Counted from the stretch's first letter, positions 44,283 through 56,044 are shown. The stretch is DNA of 64,000 bases from Odontesthes bonariensis (GCF_027942865.1 NC_134515.1:9291339-9355338), one strand, 5' to 3'. Numbers and translations: made by a program. Notes: generated from the letters alone by a model not told the origin.

Positions 44283-47200
44283 TATTTAAAGATACATTCC
44301 AGTGTAAAGAGATATCATTTGGTGATTTCACTTCTTTTGAATATCTGAGTTTTATTTTAAAGGGTGTTCCTAAAATCCTGTTCTTAATCATTTACAGATC
44401 TCCAGGATACTGTGCAAGTTTTATTGATGATTTTTCTGAATTATTGTCTGTTATTTCGACTGATTTTAACCATTTTATCTTGACCGGGGATTTTAACATT
44501 CACATGGATAATATGACGGATGGTACTGCCAAAGAATTTTCTTCTGTGCTGGACATGTTTGGTTTGTGGCAGCATGTAACAGAACCAACCCACCTTCGAG
44601 GTCACATTCTGGACCTGGTCATTTCTAAAGGTGTTGATATTTCTTCTGTTGTTGTTACTGATTTGGCCTTGTCTGACCATTTTTGTATTTTATTTGATTT
44701 ACATATTACTCAGAATGTTCAAACAACCAGCTTCTCAGTTAAGAAGAGGTACATCAATGAGAAAACAAGTGCTCAGTTTAGGGAGGCCATAGTTATGTTA
44801 CCAACAATGAGCGCAGAGTCGGTTGAAGGAATGCTGGATCATTTTAACTTGAAAATTTTTAATGTAATGGAAGCTGTTGCACCGATAAGTATCAAGAGCA
44901 CCTTGATCAAACAGAAAACCCCATGGAGAAACACCACTACTGTCACGCCCAGAGACTCTTGTTTTTAGTTTTCATGTTTAGGTTATGTTTGTTTTTCAGT
45001 CCATCTTTAGTTTTTGTCATGCCTTAGTTTCCCTGCACTCTGTTTATCAGTTTCACTCACTTCACCTGTGTTTCTTCCCTCAGCTGCACTCACTCCCCAA
45101 TCACTCTCACTCCCTATTTAGTTTCCTGCCTCCCCTTTCAGTTTTGCCGGATCTTTGTTGTTGTTGTTTCATGTCAAGTTGGTAAACCCATGCGATACTA
45201 TCATGTTCCACGTCGTTTTCAAGCTAAGTATTTATCCATGCCGTGTTAAGTTCTTTGTTTTGTTTTTGTCCACAGTTACGTTTTTTCCGGCTCAGCCGCG
45301 TTTTATGTTGGTACTTTGTTTTTGTTTAATAAATTTACCTTGTTCTTTTGAAAAGTCCGCATCCGTGTCCTCCCCTTCTACACCACACCCTGACAACTAC
45401 GGTCAAAAACCTGAAAAGAGAATGCAGGAAAGCTAAACGTAAATGGAGGAAAACAAAGCTTCAGATTCACTATGAGCTATATAAAGAAAGCCTGCGTAGT
45501 TATAACAATGAGCTGTGCAAGGCCAGACAGCTGCATTTATCTGAAATGATTAATAAGAGTGTCAACAATTCTCGAACTCTGTTTGCCATGGTTGAAAAAC
45601 TCACAAAGCCTCCTAAACAGTCAAACCCAGACCTCCTCTCCACTGAGAAATGCAACGAATTTGCCCACTTTTTTTAGCCAAAAAATCAAAACAATTAGAC
45701 AAAACATTCACGCAACACAGACAAACAAGAAAACTAATCTGTGTCTAAAACCTAGAAATAACTCTGACGTTATGTCACAATTTAATGTTGTTAATTTAAA
45801 AATCCTAGAGGAAACAGTTCGGCAGCTGAAATCAACAACTTGTTCTCTGGACATAATACCATCCGACTTTTTAAAAACTGTTTTTACCTCAGTAGAAAGT
45901 GATCTCCTACGAATAGTTAACAGCTCACTGGCATCAGGCATTTTTCCCAAGTCACTAAAGACAGCTGCCATTAAGCCACTCCTAAAGAAAAGAACTCTAG
46001 ATGCCTCTATGATGAACAACTACAGACCTGTCTCTAACCTCTCTTTTATATCCAAGATTATTGAGAAAGTTGTATTTAACCAGCTCAACGACTTTCTGAA
46101 TGAAAGTGGAAGTCTTGATAAGTTTCAATCAGGCTTCAGACGTCATCACAGCACTGAAACAGCTCTGGTCAAAGTGTTAAACGACATTAGGTTGAATACT
46201 GATTCTGGTAATGTTTCAGTCCTGGTTCTGTTGGACCTCAGTGCTGCGTTTGATACTGTAGATCACAGAATCCTGTTGCACAGGCTGGAAAACTGGGTTG
46301 GACTTTCTGGAGCGGTCCTTAACTGGTTCAGGTCCTACTTAGAAGGCCGGAGTTATTTTGTTACTATTGGCAGCTATGAATCTGAGCGAGTGGCCATGAC
46401 TTGTGGAGTCCCCCAGGGGTCAATTCTTGGACCTCTTCTGTTTAACTTGTATATGCTCCCTTTGGGTCAGATATTGCAGAATTTTAACATCAATTATCAC
46501 AGTTATGCAGACGATACACAACTTTATGTGTCTCTGTCACCGGACGACTGCAGCCCAGCTGATGTACTGTGTCAGTGTCTGGAGGAAGTAAACACCAGGA
46601 TGAGAGAGAATTTTCTACAATTAAATGAAGACAAAACTGAGATCATTCTGTTTGGTAGCAAAGAGAAGAGGGTCAGCGTTGGTACATATCTTGAGACTCG
46701 GGACCTTATAATCACTGACCAAGTTCGTAACCTGGGAGTGTTGATAGACTCAGATCTGACTTTCAGCAGCCACATCAAAGCTGTCACCAAGGCAGCTTTT
46801 TACCACCTCAGAAATATCAACAGAATTAAAGGTTTCCTCTCCCAAAAAGACCAGGAGAAACTCATCCATGCATTCATCTCCAGTAGACTCGATTACTGTA
46901 ATGCTCTTTTAACTGGACTTCCCAAAAAGAGCATTAAACATCTGCAGCTCATCCAGAACGCTGCTGCTAGAGTTTTAACCCGGACTAAGAGATCTGAACA
47001 CATCACACCAGTTTTAAAATCTTTACACTGGCTTCCAGTCAGTCATAGAATAGATTTTAAAAGCCTGCTGATGGTTTACAAATCCCAGAATGGTTTAGGC
47101 CCAAAATACATCTGTGATATGTTCAGAGAATATAAACCCAGCAGAGCTCTTAGATCCAAGGACTCAGGTCAGCTGGTCCAGTCCAGAGTCCAAACTAAAC

Positions 47201-47334
47201 ATGGAGAAGCAGCATTTAGCTGTTATGCTGAAAATAAGTGGAACAAACTGCCAGTGGAGATTAAACTTTCACCAAATGTAGACATTTTTAAATCCAGGTT
47301 AAAAACATTTCTTTTCTCATGTGTCTATGCATGA
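44283..47334 (+). pseudogene. L2-like endonuclease/reverse transcriptase pseudogene
   Basis: Coding part of the LINE at 44283-47530. The endonuclease segment covers about 44285-44940, the linker is 45396-45668, and the RT frame runs from about 45676 to 47334. Only two lesions separate it from a continuous frame: the LTR insertion and a one-base gain in the T-run at 45669-45675. The RT catalytic YADD is intact. The N-terminal start of the endonuclease and any ORF1 are absent. Confidence 0.85.
44941..45395 (+). mobile_element. Solo LTR (455 bp) with 5-bp target duplication
   Basis: It begins TGTCACGCCC and ends CACACCCTGACA, that is TG...CA with short inverted ends, and is flanked by ACTAC on both sides (44936-44940 and 45396-45400). 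An AATAAA at 45330-45335 followed about 20 bases later by CTTTTG is a plausible polyadenylation signal, giving the strand. No internal retroelement genes remain, as expected after LTR-LTR recombination. Superfamily is not determinable from the LTR alone. Confidence 0.85.
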
Positions 47335-47536
47335 AATATCTTTTAACTTATCTAGACTGTTGCCTGATTTTAAATTCATTTAAATGATTTTATTTGTTTC
47401 TCTTTATATTATTTTATGTATTTTTAATGCTTCTTGCACTCCCTGCTGCAATGCTTTTATTTTATGTAAAGCACTTTGAACTGTTTGTACATGAAATGTG
47501 CTATACAAATAAATTTGATTTGATTTGATTTGAGTA

Positions 47537-48071
47537 CACTGAAAAAAGTGACTTTTTGGTGAAGTAAACTCTATTAGAGTAACTGTCATAATTTCTACCT
47601 TGTATTTTTAAGATTCAGTAAGAACTAGAGCTTCTTTTATTAACGTAATACATGAATTATGGGGGAGGAGTAGGTTTTACTTAGGTTTCCTCATACAATT
47701 TAAATGTTTAATAGTTGTATGTACATAAACCTAGAAATACTACATAAACTTTACTCTGAAAGTGTATCGTTAAAATCTACTAAGTTACTTCATAACAGCA
47801 AATACTACAGATATATGAAATTTACTTAAAATTTTGAGTAAAATGATGTTCCTGCCTATGAAAAACAAGTGGACTTTACTTAATTTGTTTAAATAAATAT
47901 AACTTAAAACTTAGGTGTAATTAAGTAAATGTTACTTAATATCTTCAAAACTGTTATGTTTTATGGTAAAATTTACTTGATATTGCAGCATTAAATATAA
48001 CTTAAATCATCTGAGTGCAAATACTTACAAAGGGTTTTTTAAGTAAATCTTATGAGTTGTTTTTTTCAGTG
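47537..48071. mobile_element. MITE with CACTGAAAAAA inverted ends and TA flanks
   Basis: Left end CACTGAAAAAAGTGAC, right end GTTGTTTTTTTCAGTG; TA on both sides (47535-47536, 48072-48073). The interior is made of variants of AAGTAAATNTTACTTAA. It abuts the 3' tail of the L2-like LINE. TA flanks suggest Tc1/mariner-type mobilisation; coding capacity is absent. Confidence 0.65.
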
Positions 48072-48359
48072 TATACCTTAAATGGATGCATTTCAAAATG
48101 TCCCAACTAACACAAGTTACAACAAGGAGCTGAAATGTAAATGTTTTATTTGTTTGGCTCTGACTTAATCGTCCCACGGCTCCAGTGGATAGATATAAGA
48201 GTGGTATCAATGTTCTCATCTGTTGGCAAGAAAGTGAGTCAGCCATCTATTCAAATTCAGAACAAGTGGCATTAGACAAAAAGACAAACACGGCTGCTAA
48301 AGATAGCATTCAGGGAGATGGTATTAAGGTTTGTGTTTCATTCATATATCAACCTTAAT

Positions 48360-49172
48360 CAGGGGTGGAAAGTAACGAATTACATTTACTCACGTTACTG
48401 TAATTGAGTACTTTTTATGAGTAATTTGTAATTTTCTGAGTAGTTTTTGAAATGTGTAATTTTTACTTTTACTCAAGTACATTTTGACCCAAGTACTTTT
48501 ACTTCGCTACATTTGAAACCCCTCACGTTACTGAGTAAAACAAATATTGATGGTGAAAAATTAAATGCGGGCGGAAATTTAAACAGCTGTCCCGGAACTG
48601 AAAGTCAATTGCGTGGCCTTGCCTTGCGCACGCCCTTTCCATTGTTAAATAATCTGGTGTGGTGGATCTAGTAGGCTACCTGTGCTTTGGAAGAGGGCTG
48701 TTGCTAACCTAGACGTGGAGACTTTGGAGGAGGAAAGGTCCGAAGACGAAGAGGATACACATTCTGGAGGAGACGAAAGCCAGAAAAACCCGTGGCCAAA
48801 TTTAGAAAAATGATTCGTTTTCAAACGCATGAAAGGCAAAAATGTGATTATGCAGTGCAAGATGTGCCTGTCAGCCAAAACGGAGCTTTCGGCTTTCAGA
48901 ACATCGACTTCAAACTTACTTCTTTAATACACCTCGAAATCGATTAAAACAACTTGTACTGAATTTGATTCATGACTCATCCTTTTTTGCATTAAGAAAC
49001 TGAAAGTAATTAAGTAACTTTTACTCAAATTACATTTTAAATGAAGTAATTTTGTACTTTTACTCAAGTAAATTTTGAGATAGGTAATTTTACTTTTACT
49101 CTTTAGTAGAATTTAGGCAAAGTAAATATACTTTTACTTAATTACAATTTTTCAGTACTCTTCCCACCTCTG
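48360..49172. mobile_element. hAT non-autonomous element with perfect 8-bp duplication and BED remnant
   Basis: ACCTTAAT at 48352-48359 and 49173-49180. Ends CAGGGGTGGAAAGTAACGAA and, in reverse complement, CAGAGGTGGGAAGAGTACTG. Both ends carry iterations of TTTACTTTTACTCAAGTA. Inside (about 48840-48910 on +) is a trace of a BED finger, MQCKMCLSAKTELSAFRTST, so this is an internally deleted derivative of a ZBED-type hAT. Confidence 0.82.
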
Positions 49173-49184
49173 ACCTTAATACTA

Positions 49185-50030
49185 TGCCCCAGTCTCACAT
49201 TAACATGATAATAGAGGATCTAATGCTGCTGTGGGGAAGTAAACTTGTCAGTAAACAGAACCCGACACCACAGCCAACACGGGGAACTTCATCATGAGCA
49301 GCTGTGGGATTTTGTGCTGCCAGTTACACTTCTGTTTTCCACCAGTACACATATGACAGATGTTATGAGCTGATCTCCTTATCAACCTTAGCAGAGTGGA
49401 AGTTTCTCTTTACGTCTCTCGCTGTCTCTCAGCCGGAAACTCACACACAGGGATCAAGTTACATGTCACATTCCTCAGTAAGATTCTTTGCTTCTGGCTT
49501 TCACACAATGACAATAAGTCAAAATAAAGCAACCGTAACTTACGAGTGTTCTTAGTTGCTTGACTTGTAGGAAATGTGTGTGTTTCTTGCAGTCCGCCTC
49601 CTCTGGTAAAACTCAAAGCTGGCCACCCGTATGTATTTCCTGTGGGTGGGACTAAAGAAGGCTGAGGCTGTAGCTGCTCTCTCTTCAGTTATATTAATAG
49701 ACCAGATTTTAGTCTGTCTGCTTTGTTTTATTAGCATCAGTTAAATAGATTTAATCTTAAAATATGATTACTGCATAGAATGTATAAACTAAATGAGTTA
49801 CTCTAATAAAAGCAGAAGTATTTCAAACACATTTGGTGATCGAGTGGAGCCATTTTACCTGCTTTGCTGAGTTTCTATGCATTTATTTAATCTTAAGACA
49901 TTTTGAATTGTCACCAGGTAAGATTTTTTACACCCAAAGTCACACTTTCTTTGATTTTGTCCCTCCTGCCAAAAACCCAAAATACAAATGACATCTCTTG
50001 AACTGCCATCTTAAACAATATTGAGAAACT
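49185..50030. other. Unassigned sequence, no gene seen
   Basis: Short frames on both strands and no recognised family. Confidence 0.3.
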
Positions 50031-50036
50031 GGATAG

Positions 50037-50208
50037 TGGATAGTGTACTGGTAAGATTGCCACCTTTTGTGTAGGTGACCTGGGTTCAAATCCCCTGCAT
50101 CAAAGGTACTACCTCCAGTAGGGAGTCCTTAGGCAAGACCCCCCTACCGTACCTGCCTACCTGTAAGTTGCTTTGGATAAAAGCATCTGCCAAATACATA
50201 AACATAAA
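50037..50208 (+). repeat. tRNA-derived SINE, nearly full length
   Basis: The tRNA-like head (AGTGTACTGGTAAGATTGCC and B-box GGGTTCAAATCCC at 50092-50104) is followed by a body and the conserved 3' segment GTTGCTTTGGATAAAAGCAT, then CTGCCAAATACATAAACAT. Too diverged in the anticodon region to be a working tRNA. Confidence 0.72.
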
Positions 50209-50857
50209 TGAGAAAATAAGGAACAAACTGCTCCAAAGTAATGCAGAACAACTAATCAATGCTTACCTACTTTTAGCTTGTACTACTGCCATTATCTAAT
50301 AATGCCTTATTTTCAGGCTATCCCCAAAAAAATATCTAAAAAGTCTGCAACTGATTCAAGAATACCACAGCAGGAGTTGACTTCCTGTTTCCCTGAATCC
50401 TAGTAGTAGAGTAGGTAGGTAGAGAGTTAGCAAAGTTAGCAGAACCAATCATCTATGTAACTCTCTCAGTGTGGGGGGCAGGGGCGGTTTTAGGAAATCT
50501 GAGGCCCTGGTCAAAGAACCATTTTGAGGCCCCCCTTAACTCAAACACATAGAGTAATAATGAGAAAATCAATCATATGTATTGATGCACATATTTTAAT
50601 GAACATGTGGAAATCATTGAAAAAATAATATACACTGAGAAACAAATACTGAAATGTATATCCTTGTTAAAACGCATATAAACACAGCAGGTAAGTATTA
50701 ACTAATTTACAACCTCAAAGGATTTTGAGCCAAAATAGGTGATTCTTTGCCTCCAAGTATACTTTTCTAGGAAATAAATTGGCAGCACAACTGGCTCAAT
50801 GCTGAAATTAAACAATTGGACCCAATAAAGATCACGGTCGGACTATCTGGATATAAG

Positions 50858-50859
<2 letters not shown>

Positions 50860-50930
<71 letters not shown>
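50860..50930. repeat. (TG)n microsatellite, about 35 units
   Basis: Uninterrupted TG run, continuing into AGAGAGAGTGAGTGAGTGAG. Confidence 0.97.
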
Positions 50931-50938
<8 letters not shown>

Positions 50939-51122
50939 TGAGTGAGTGAGTCTGCCTGCCTGCCAGTCTCATGGATGGTGGTGGTGGCTAAAGTGGATGA
51001 GACCTGCACAAAAAGACAAGGGGAGAAAAAAAACATGTATTAATATGCAGAATATACAGTGTAAAATTGAAATACATTAAATTATTCATTATTAAATTGT
51101 TATAATTTCACTTACTGTGTGC

Positions 51123-53520
51123 CTAAAACTTGACTTTTCTTGATTTTGCATTGGCAAATGCAGTGACCAAGTCATCCATGTCCAGTTTCCTCCTCACATC
51201 TTGCTCTATCGATATCACTGCCAGATCTGACAGCCTCTCCTGGCACATTGTGGACCTGAGATAGGTTTTTATTCATTTCAGGGCAGAAAAACTCCTTTCT
51301 CCCGAGGCCACTGTGACTGGTAGTGTGAGGAGGACTCGTAGGGCAATGCTTAGATTGGGGTAACAGTCCAACAGGTTTTCTCGGAATATGTAGTTGAGCA
51401 TGTCTGTTGGAGAGGTAAGGGAAGGGAAGCTTCGAACTGCAGCCATTATCTCACGTTCCAAATCAGCACCATCAACATCATCGGTTTCCACTTCCATCTT
51501 CTGACAGCTAACACCCAAGGTTCCTTCAGACACAGCTTTTTTCATGTGGTCCAGTGAATAAAGAAAACCATAGAGATCAAAAAAGACTTTTGTCTGTGCA
51601 AATCTATCTCTGATGCTGCACATTGCCTTATCAATGAGAGGTAAAAAAAACTCCCTACTGAGGCGCTCTTCAGGTGTGGACTTCACTTCCTCTCTTCCCT
51701 CATACAGGCATCTTCTAGCTGTAGTCCGCTTTCTCTCTTCAGGCAGCTTCATTTCAATATCCAATTCCTCTGCAATCTCTCTGGCCTCTGTCTGTGCTGA
51801 ATTTAGCCCGGTTTCTCTGTATTCCTGTAGAGATTCTTGTAGACCGTTTGTCTCTTTTTGCAGAGTTTCATTGGAAATCTTTGGGCTCTGGAAGAGCTTG
51901 CTGATATGGTTAACTTGGAAGAGAATGTTGTACCACACCACTAGACAAGTAAGGAATTTCCATGTCTGTATCTCTTTCAATATTCCTGTGCAGCTCGACA
52001 CGGTCTCCCCATCTTTTTTGCCCGTGGCATGGTCGAGGACTGCCTCCAGGGCTTTTATGAACTGAGGCATTTGGTAGCGCATTGCTTTGACACTGTCAAT
52101 TCTGCACTCCCATCTGGTGGCAGAGAGGCTCTTGACAGTGAGCTCCACATGCTCTTGCATGATCTCCCACCGTTGTACTGAGGAGCTGAACAGATTGTAA
52201 ATCCGTTGGACGAGACCGAAGAAGGCCACAGACAGCACAGATGACTGTGCTGCGTCACAAATCACCAAATTCAAATTGTGACTCCCACAAGGCACATACA
52301 AGGCTTTGTGGTTGACGTCTAGCACTCTCCTCTGAACACCCTGGTGCTTCCCTTTCATGTTACTGCCATTATCATATGCCTGGCCACGGCAGTCAGAGAT
52401 GTTCAGCTGGAGCTTGTTCAGCTGGTCCATGAAAGTATCAAATAGCCCTTTGCCAGTTGTGTCATGCACATCAACAAATCCAATAAAATGCTCCACGATG
52501 GAAACACCAACATCATTCTCACAGTTGACTATGCGGAAGACAATGGACAGCTGTTCAGTATGGCTATTGTCTGGTGTGCAATCCATTATGACAGCAAAGT
52601 ACTTGGCCTTCTGAATGAGAGCAACAACAGCATTTCGGGTCTTCTGTGCAATTCCTGATATCATTTCATTTTGGATCTGCTTGCTCAGATAATGATCTTT
52701 GCGCTCATTATTTTTAATCCTCATTAAATGCTCATTTAGCACTGGTTCGAATTGCGCCATTAATTCCACCTGACCCAAAAAGTTGCCATTTCTGGGCTCA
52801 TAAAGGTGTTCTGAGTGACCCCGAAATCCTAGATTGCGTTCTGCCAAATGACAGACAATAGCAAACAGTCTCCTCAGCACCATCTTCCAGTGGGACATTT
52901 CCTGATTTATCAGCTGCTGGTTCACTGAATCGATTGTGGCGTTTAGTTTCAATCTCTCCGCTAGGTGGAGCCATTTCTCCATGTTTGCGATGTGGTCTTT
53001 ACTTAACTCATGGATTTGAAGATGCTCGGAAAGGTGTTTCCATGAGCGAAAACCACTGGAGCGAAGCGCCGTCTTTGACTCCCCGAAGATGCGACAACCA
53101 AAACAATACACTGCGTCTGCACTGACAGAGTAAAGCAGCCACTTTCTGTTAATTCTCTCTCCGTTTCTCATTGTCATGGAGTAGTTTTCTTTGGTAAATT
53201 TTCTGGGTGGTTTGTTCGTTTTGGATGGAAAAGCAAAGCTCTTAATTTGCACTGGACCTTTTTTTTTACTATTTCAATTATTTCTCTGTCTATTAACTTT
53301 GCTGGCCATAACCCTGGATCTTCGCTGATAGGCCTAATGCCGGGGCTTTCACTTCTGCTCATCATCACATTCGTAAGCTGAACGGTTTCAGTTTCACTCA
53401 CCGATTCTGTGGCCGTGTCACTGTCATGATCCGTGTCTTGATTGACTGCTTCTTCTGGGAGAGGAGTTAATTTCTGGTGCTGCTGCTGCTGGTGGTGGGG
53501 TAGTCCTAGTTATATCGCTA
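51123..53520 (-). pseudogene. hAT transposase (ZMYM1-like, TTF-type finger, DUF4371, hAT dimerisation)
   Basis: A 659-codon open stretch (53252-51273) is preceded in another frame by 53520-53265 (acidic HDSDTATESVSETETVQL, then DPGLWPAKLIDREIIEIVKK). The two join if one base is removed in or near the T-run at 53258-53267 (+). A TTF-type finger region (VYCFGCRIFGESKTALRSSG, HLSEHLQIHELSKDH) comes first, then a DUF4371-like core (YFAVIMDCTPDNSHTEQLSI, GQAYDNGSNMKGKHQGVQ, CGSHNLNLV), then the dimerisation motif ALRVLLTLPVTVASGERSFS. A TGA at 51275-51273 follows SALK; after it the frame continues IKTYLRSTMCQERLSDLAVI to a natural end at 51123. One frameshift and one nonsense therefore separate it from an intact transposase. 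Confidence 0.82.
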
Positions 53521-53539
53521 TCTGGATCTGAAATCATTC

Positions 53540-54140
53540 CTAATGTATGATGTATATGGCCAGATTAAAAAAAATCATAAGAAATGAAATTCTATTTGTT
53601 TTCTGCAAACTCCACCAGATTCTTGCTCTATATGTCCCCAGCTACCTTTGTGGTCATTTCCAAATTATTTTACTGCATCTTTTTCTAATAATCTGATGCT
53701 GAAATCATCCCTCAGCACCCAGCTGGGGCCTCTCTGTGTGGAGTTTGCACGTTCTCCCCGTGTATGCGTGGGTTCTCTCCGGATACTCCGGCTTCCTCCC
53801 ACCGTCCAAAAAAATCATGCATGTTAGGTTGATTGGCATCTCTAAATTGTCCTTAGGAGTGAGTGTGAGCATGCATGGTTGTTTGTCTCGTTTGTGTTGT
53901 GCGTTCAGAGATGGTTTTCAGCCCGTCTGGCACCAGCAACCCCGCCACGTTCAAAGTCACTTAAATCCCCTTTCTTCCCCAGAAAAAGGGCTGCAAAGTG
54001 TTGCTTGTTGTCCAATGATTCTATTCATTCATTCTTAGGCCAGAAATATACCTGCCTTTTGATACTGTGGTCACGACAGAATCTTGTTCCACATGTCCCA
54101 AGCTACCTCTGTGGTGATTTCCAAGTTATTTCACGGCTGC
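53540..54140. repeat. Diverged direct duplication flanking a fish repeat module
   Basis: Strings near 53620-53690 (TATATGTCCCCAGCTACCTT) recur in altered form at 54080-54130 (CACATGTCCCAAGCTACCTC), and ATGATGTATATGGCCAGAT occurs at 53546 and 54359. Between them, 53725-53925 holds the TTTGCACGTTCTCCCCGTGT / TCTCCGGATACTCCGGCTTC repeat module, and 53930-53985 a fragment related to the element at 10587-11260. Confidence 0.5.
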
Positions 54141-54378
54141 CTCTTTATTTGGAGCATCCCTTCTGCAACCTGCTATGCGCTTGCAAAGCTCATTTTGCGT
54201 AAAAAGGTTAAAAAAACGGTGTCAATTTCAGTTATTTTTTTTTTCATTGAGAGCCCCCACAGGGGTCTCACAATGAAAAAAATTAACCCGGTAGCTGCAT
54301 CTACCCTAAATTTAACCTAGTGCGCGTCCACACCGTGTCGTACGTTTGAGTCCAATGCATGATGTATATGGCCAGATA

Positions 54379-54682
54379 ATTGATTTGGAGTCATTTGATC
54401 GCAAGACCTGGAAGCTATTGAGCAAAAATGCTAATATTCCAGGTCATGTGATCAATTGACTCCAAATCAGTGTGGGATCTTGTAACTACACTGGCTTTAT
54501 GAGATAAGCCTTTTATTTTTACGTTTTAGATCTGTTCATATTTTTTATATGTAAATATTAGCATTTTTGCTCAATAGCTTCCAGGTCATGTGATCAATTG
54601 ACTCCAAATCAGTGTGGGGTCATGTAACTACACTTGCTACATGAGATACACCTTTTATTTTTACAATTCAGTTCTGTCCATA
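54379..54682. repeat. Composite of two 102-bp direct repeats and a 60-bp inverted repeat
   Basis: Direct units 54439-54540 and 54581-54682 both begin CCAGGTCATGTGATCAATTG and keep the same length. The segment 54379-54438 is the reverse complement of 54555-54614 with few mismatches. No coding potential. Confidence 0.8.
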
Positions 54683-54719
54683 ATTTTCAATAACTTTATA
54701 CACAGTCGCTCATCTCTGC

Positions 54720-55155
54720 TTTAAATATCACATTTTTTTCATTTTTATTTTATTTTGAAAACAGGAAGTTGGAACACGTTGCAGTCGTCCTCTCCATGTG
54801 TTTACTGTAAAGTCTGCAATACGGGTGCACTTGAAATGTTGGAGTGGCTTGCTTGCGAATGTCATATCCAACTTAAAACTAACTTCACAGTCAGTAGGAC
54901 ACAGACAGGTGCAAATCGGCGCTCCCTGTGCGGCGATTACGCTGTTTGCGCAGCCTGTCATGCTAGTCAAAAACATGGTGACTAAAGGGCAAGTGCTAAA
55001 CCTTCCACGTAAAACAACAACTTGCACACTGCAGAAACGTCACACCACTTTATAAACCATCCGACAATAAAGTCACAAGCCTTACCATCAAAACCATATG
55101 CATGGTTCTCACATTACTGGCATGGGGACGTTACAAAACAACTTTATAAAAAGTA
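54720..55155. other. Unassigned sequence abutting the truncated C1 exon
   Basis: A minus-strand frame of about 100 codons (54728-55027) is Cys-rich (CTCLCPTDCE) but matches no family I can name. Similarity to immunoglobulin stops at about 55156, so this sequence is on the far side of the breakpoint that removed most of C1. Confidence 0.4.
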
Positions 55156-55223
55156 TGTGGCATTTCCCTGCTTCAGCTCCTTAATGGAGGGGGGCAGCAC
55201 TGTCAGGGTCGGACGGACATCAC
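55156..55223 (-). pseudogene. Immunoglobulin light-chain constant exon C1, truncated
   Basis: Read on the minus strand, exon sequence starts after CCTAG at 55223 and encodes DVRPTLTVLPPSIKELKQGN plus AT, clearly the first 23 residues of a fish light-chain C domain (compare [12 protein letters not shown] in the intact C2). Similarity ends at about 55156 and a stop follows a few codons on. All Ig-fold cysteines are lost, so no C domain can be made. A hAT element is inserted directly across its splice acceptor. Confidence 0.85.
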
Positions 55224-55485
55224 CTAGGACAGGGGTCTTCAACGTTTTACAGGCCAGGGACCCCCAAACTGATGGAGAGTTGGAGCAGGGACCCCCCTAC
55301 TTTTTTTATGGCATACAATTGTGTTTTCTATTTAACGGGGCCTAGTGCCGTGTATAAACATAGCCACTCTGTTATTGTACATTCAATACTAAGCTATTCA
55401 AATAATACACAGGTTAATATATTCATGTTTTTATTTTAAACATGCATGTAGATGGGACAATGAATCCTCAAACCATCTGTGGATG

Positions 55486-56044
55486 CATATGCCAACTATG
55501 CGGTTGCTTAGGGCCCCCACGCCACCAGGGGGCCCCGAGAACAATTTTGAATTTAATTTTGATTACAACTTTATTTTTCTGTAAGATAATGTGTATGTCA
55601 TTTGATTCTATTTTGTATTTGGATTTTGAACATTTTGCACACCATTGCACATCTGAAAGAAATTAAACTATTTAACGTGTTTACTATAAATACAGTGTCC
55701 AGCCTGCTGATGTTACTTTCAAATAGTTAAATTAATGAGCCATACTTATACATCACTCTTTATGTAGAAGTTAATTAAACCATATTTATGAGTTTGCTGA
55801 CACCTGTATAATGTAAGATGATTACAAATAATGCTAATGATTGTGGGTCCGTTACACACATAACAGTGTAGCCTATGGAATAGTGAGGCATCTGGAGGCT
55901 CCAGATGCCTAACTATTCCATAGGCTACACTGTTATGTGTGTAACGGACCCACAATCTCAGCTCCAGACTGGAGCTGAGGTGATGGTAGGGCAGCCCCAA
56001 ATGAAATTCTGCTTAAGGCCCCATAAATGCTTGGGCCGGCCCTG
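55486..56044. mobile_element. Nested hAT element containing a 119-bp palindrome
   Basis: TGTGGATG at 55478-55485 and 56045-56052 is a perfect 8-bp duplication. The right end is GGGCCGGCCCTG, a common hAT terminus; the left end (CATATGCCAACTATGCGG) lacks the matching repeat and appears worn. 55839-55957 is a near-perfect palindrome. Confidence 0.72.
55839..55957. repeat. 119-bp near-perfect palindrome
   Basis: Arms of 59 bases around a single central base at 55898, with one mismatch. The left arm begins GATTGTGGGTCCGTTACACA. A second, perfect 21-base palindrome (TCAGCTCCAGACTGGAGCTGA) follows immediately at 55958-55978. Confidence 0.92.

Larger units (their letters stand above)
44283..47530 (+). 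mobile_element. L2-like LINE, nearly complete coding part, split by a solo LTR
   Basis: Non-LTR retrotransposon with AP-type endonuclease followed by reverse transcriptase. It is open from about 44285 (FKDTFQCKEISFGDF) through the endonuclease motifs LTGDFNIHMDN and LALSDHFCILFDL. A 455-bp solo LTR occupies 44941-45395. The frame resumes exactly (NTTT|VKNLKRECRK) to a 7-T run at 45669-45675 that shifts the frame by one, then the RT runs to the stop at 47334 with LLDLSAAFDTVDH, GVPQGSILGPLLF and HSYADDTQLY. The 3' end has (TTTGA)n at 47511-47530. The 5' part is missing. Confidence 0.88.
50478..53530 (-). mobile_element. ZMYM1-like hAT transposon, right end missing
   Basis: The end at 50478 reads CAGGGGCGGTTTTAGGAAAT, a typical hAT terminus. 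The complementary end is not found to the right of the coding part, up to about 54300, so the element seems truncated. It contains the decayed transposase gene at 51123-53520 and the long TG microsatellite at 50860-50930 in its 3' flank. Confidence 0.6.

Noticed and set aside
51613..52065. 150-codon plus-strand frame
   Set aside because: Antisense shadow of the hAT transposase gene.
54728..55027. Cys-rich minus-strand frame as a secreted peptide gene
   Set aside because: It lacks a signal peptide at the start, has no splice or promoter context, and lies in a transposon-rich breakpoint region.
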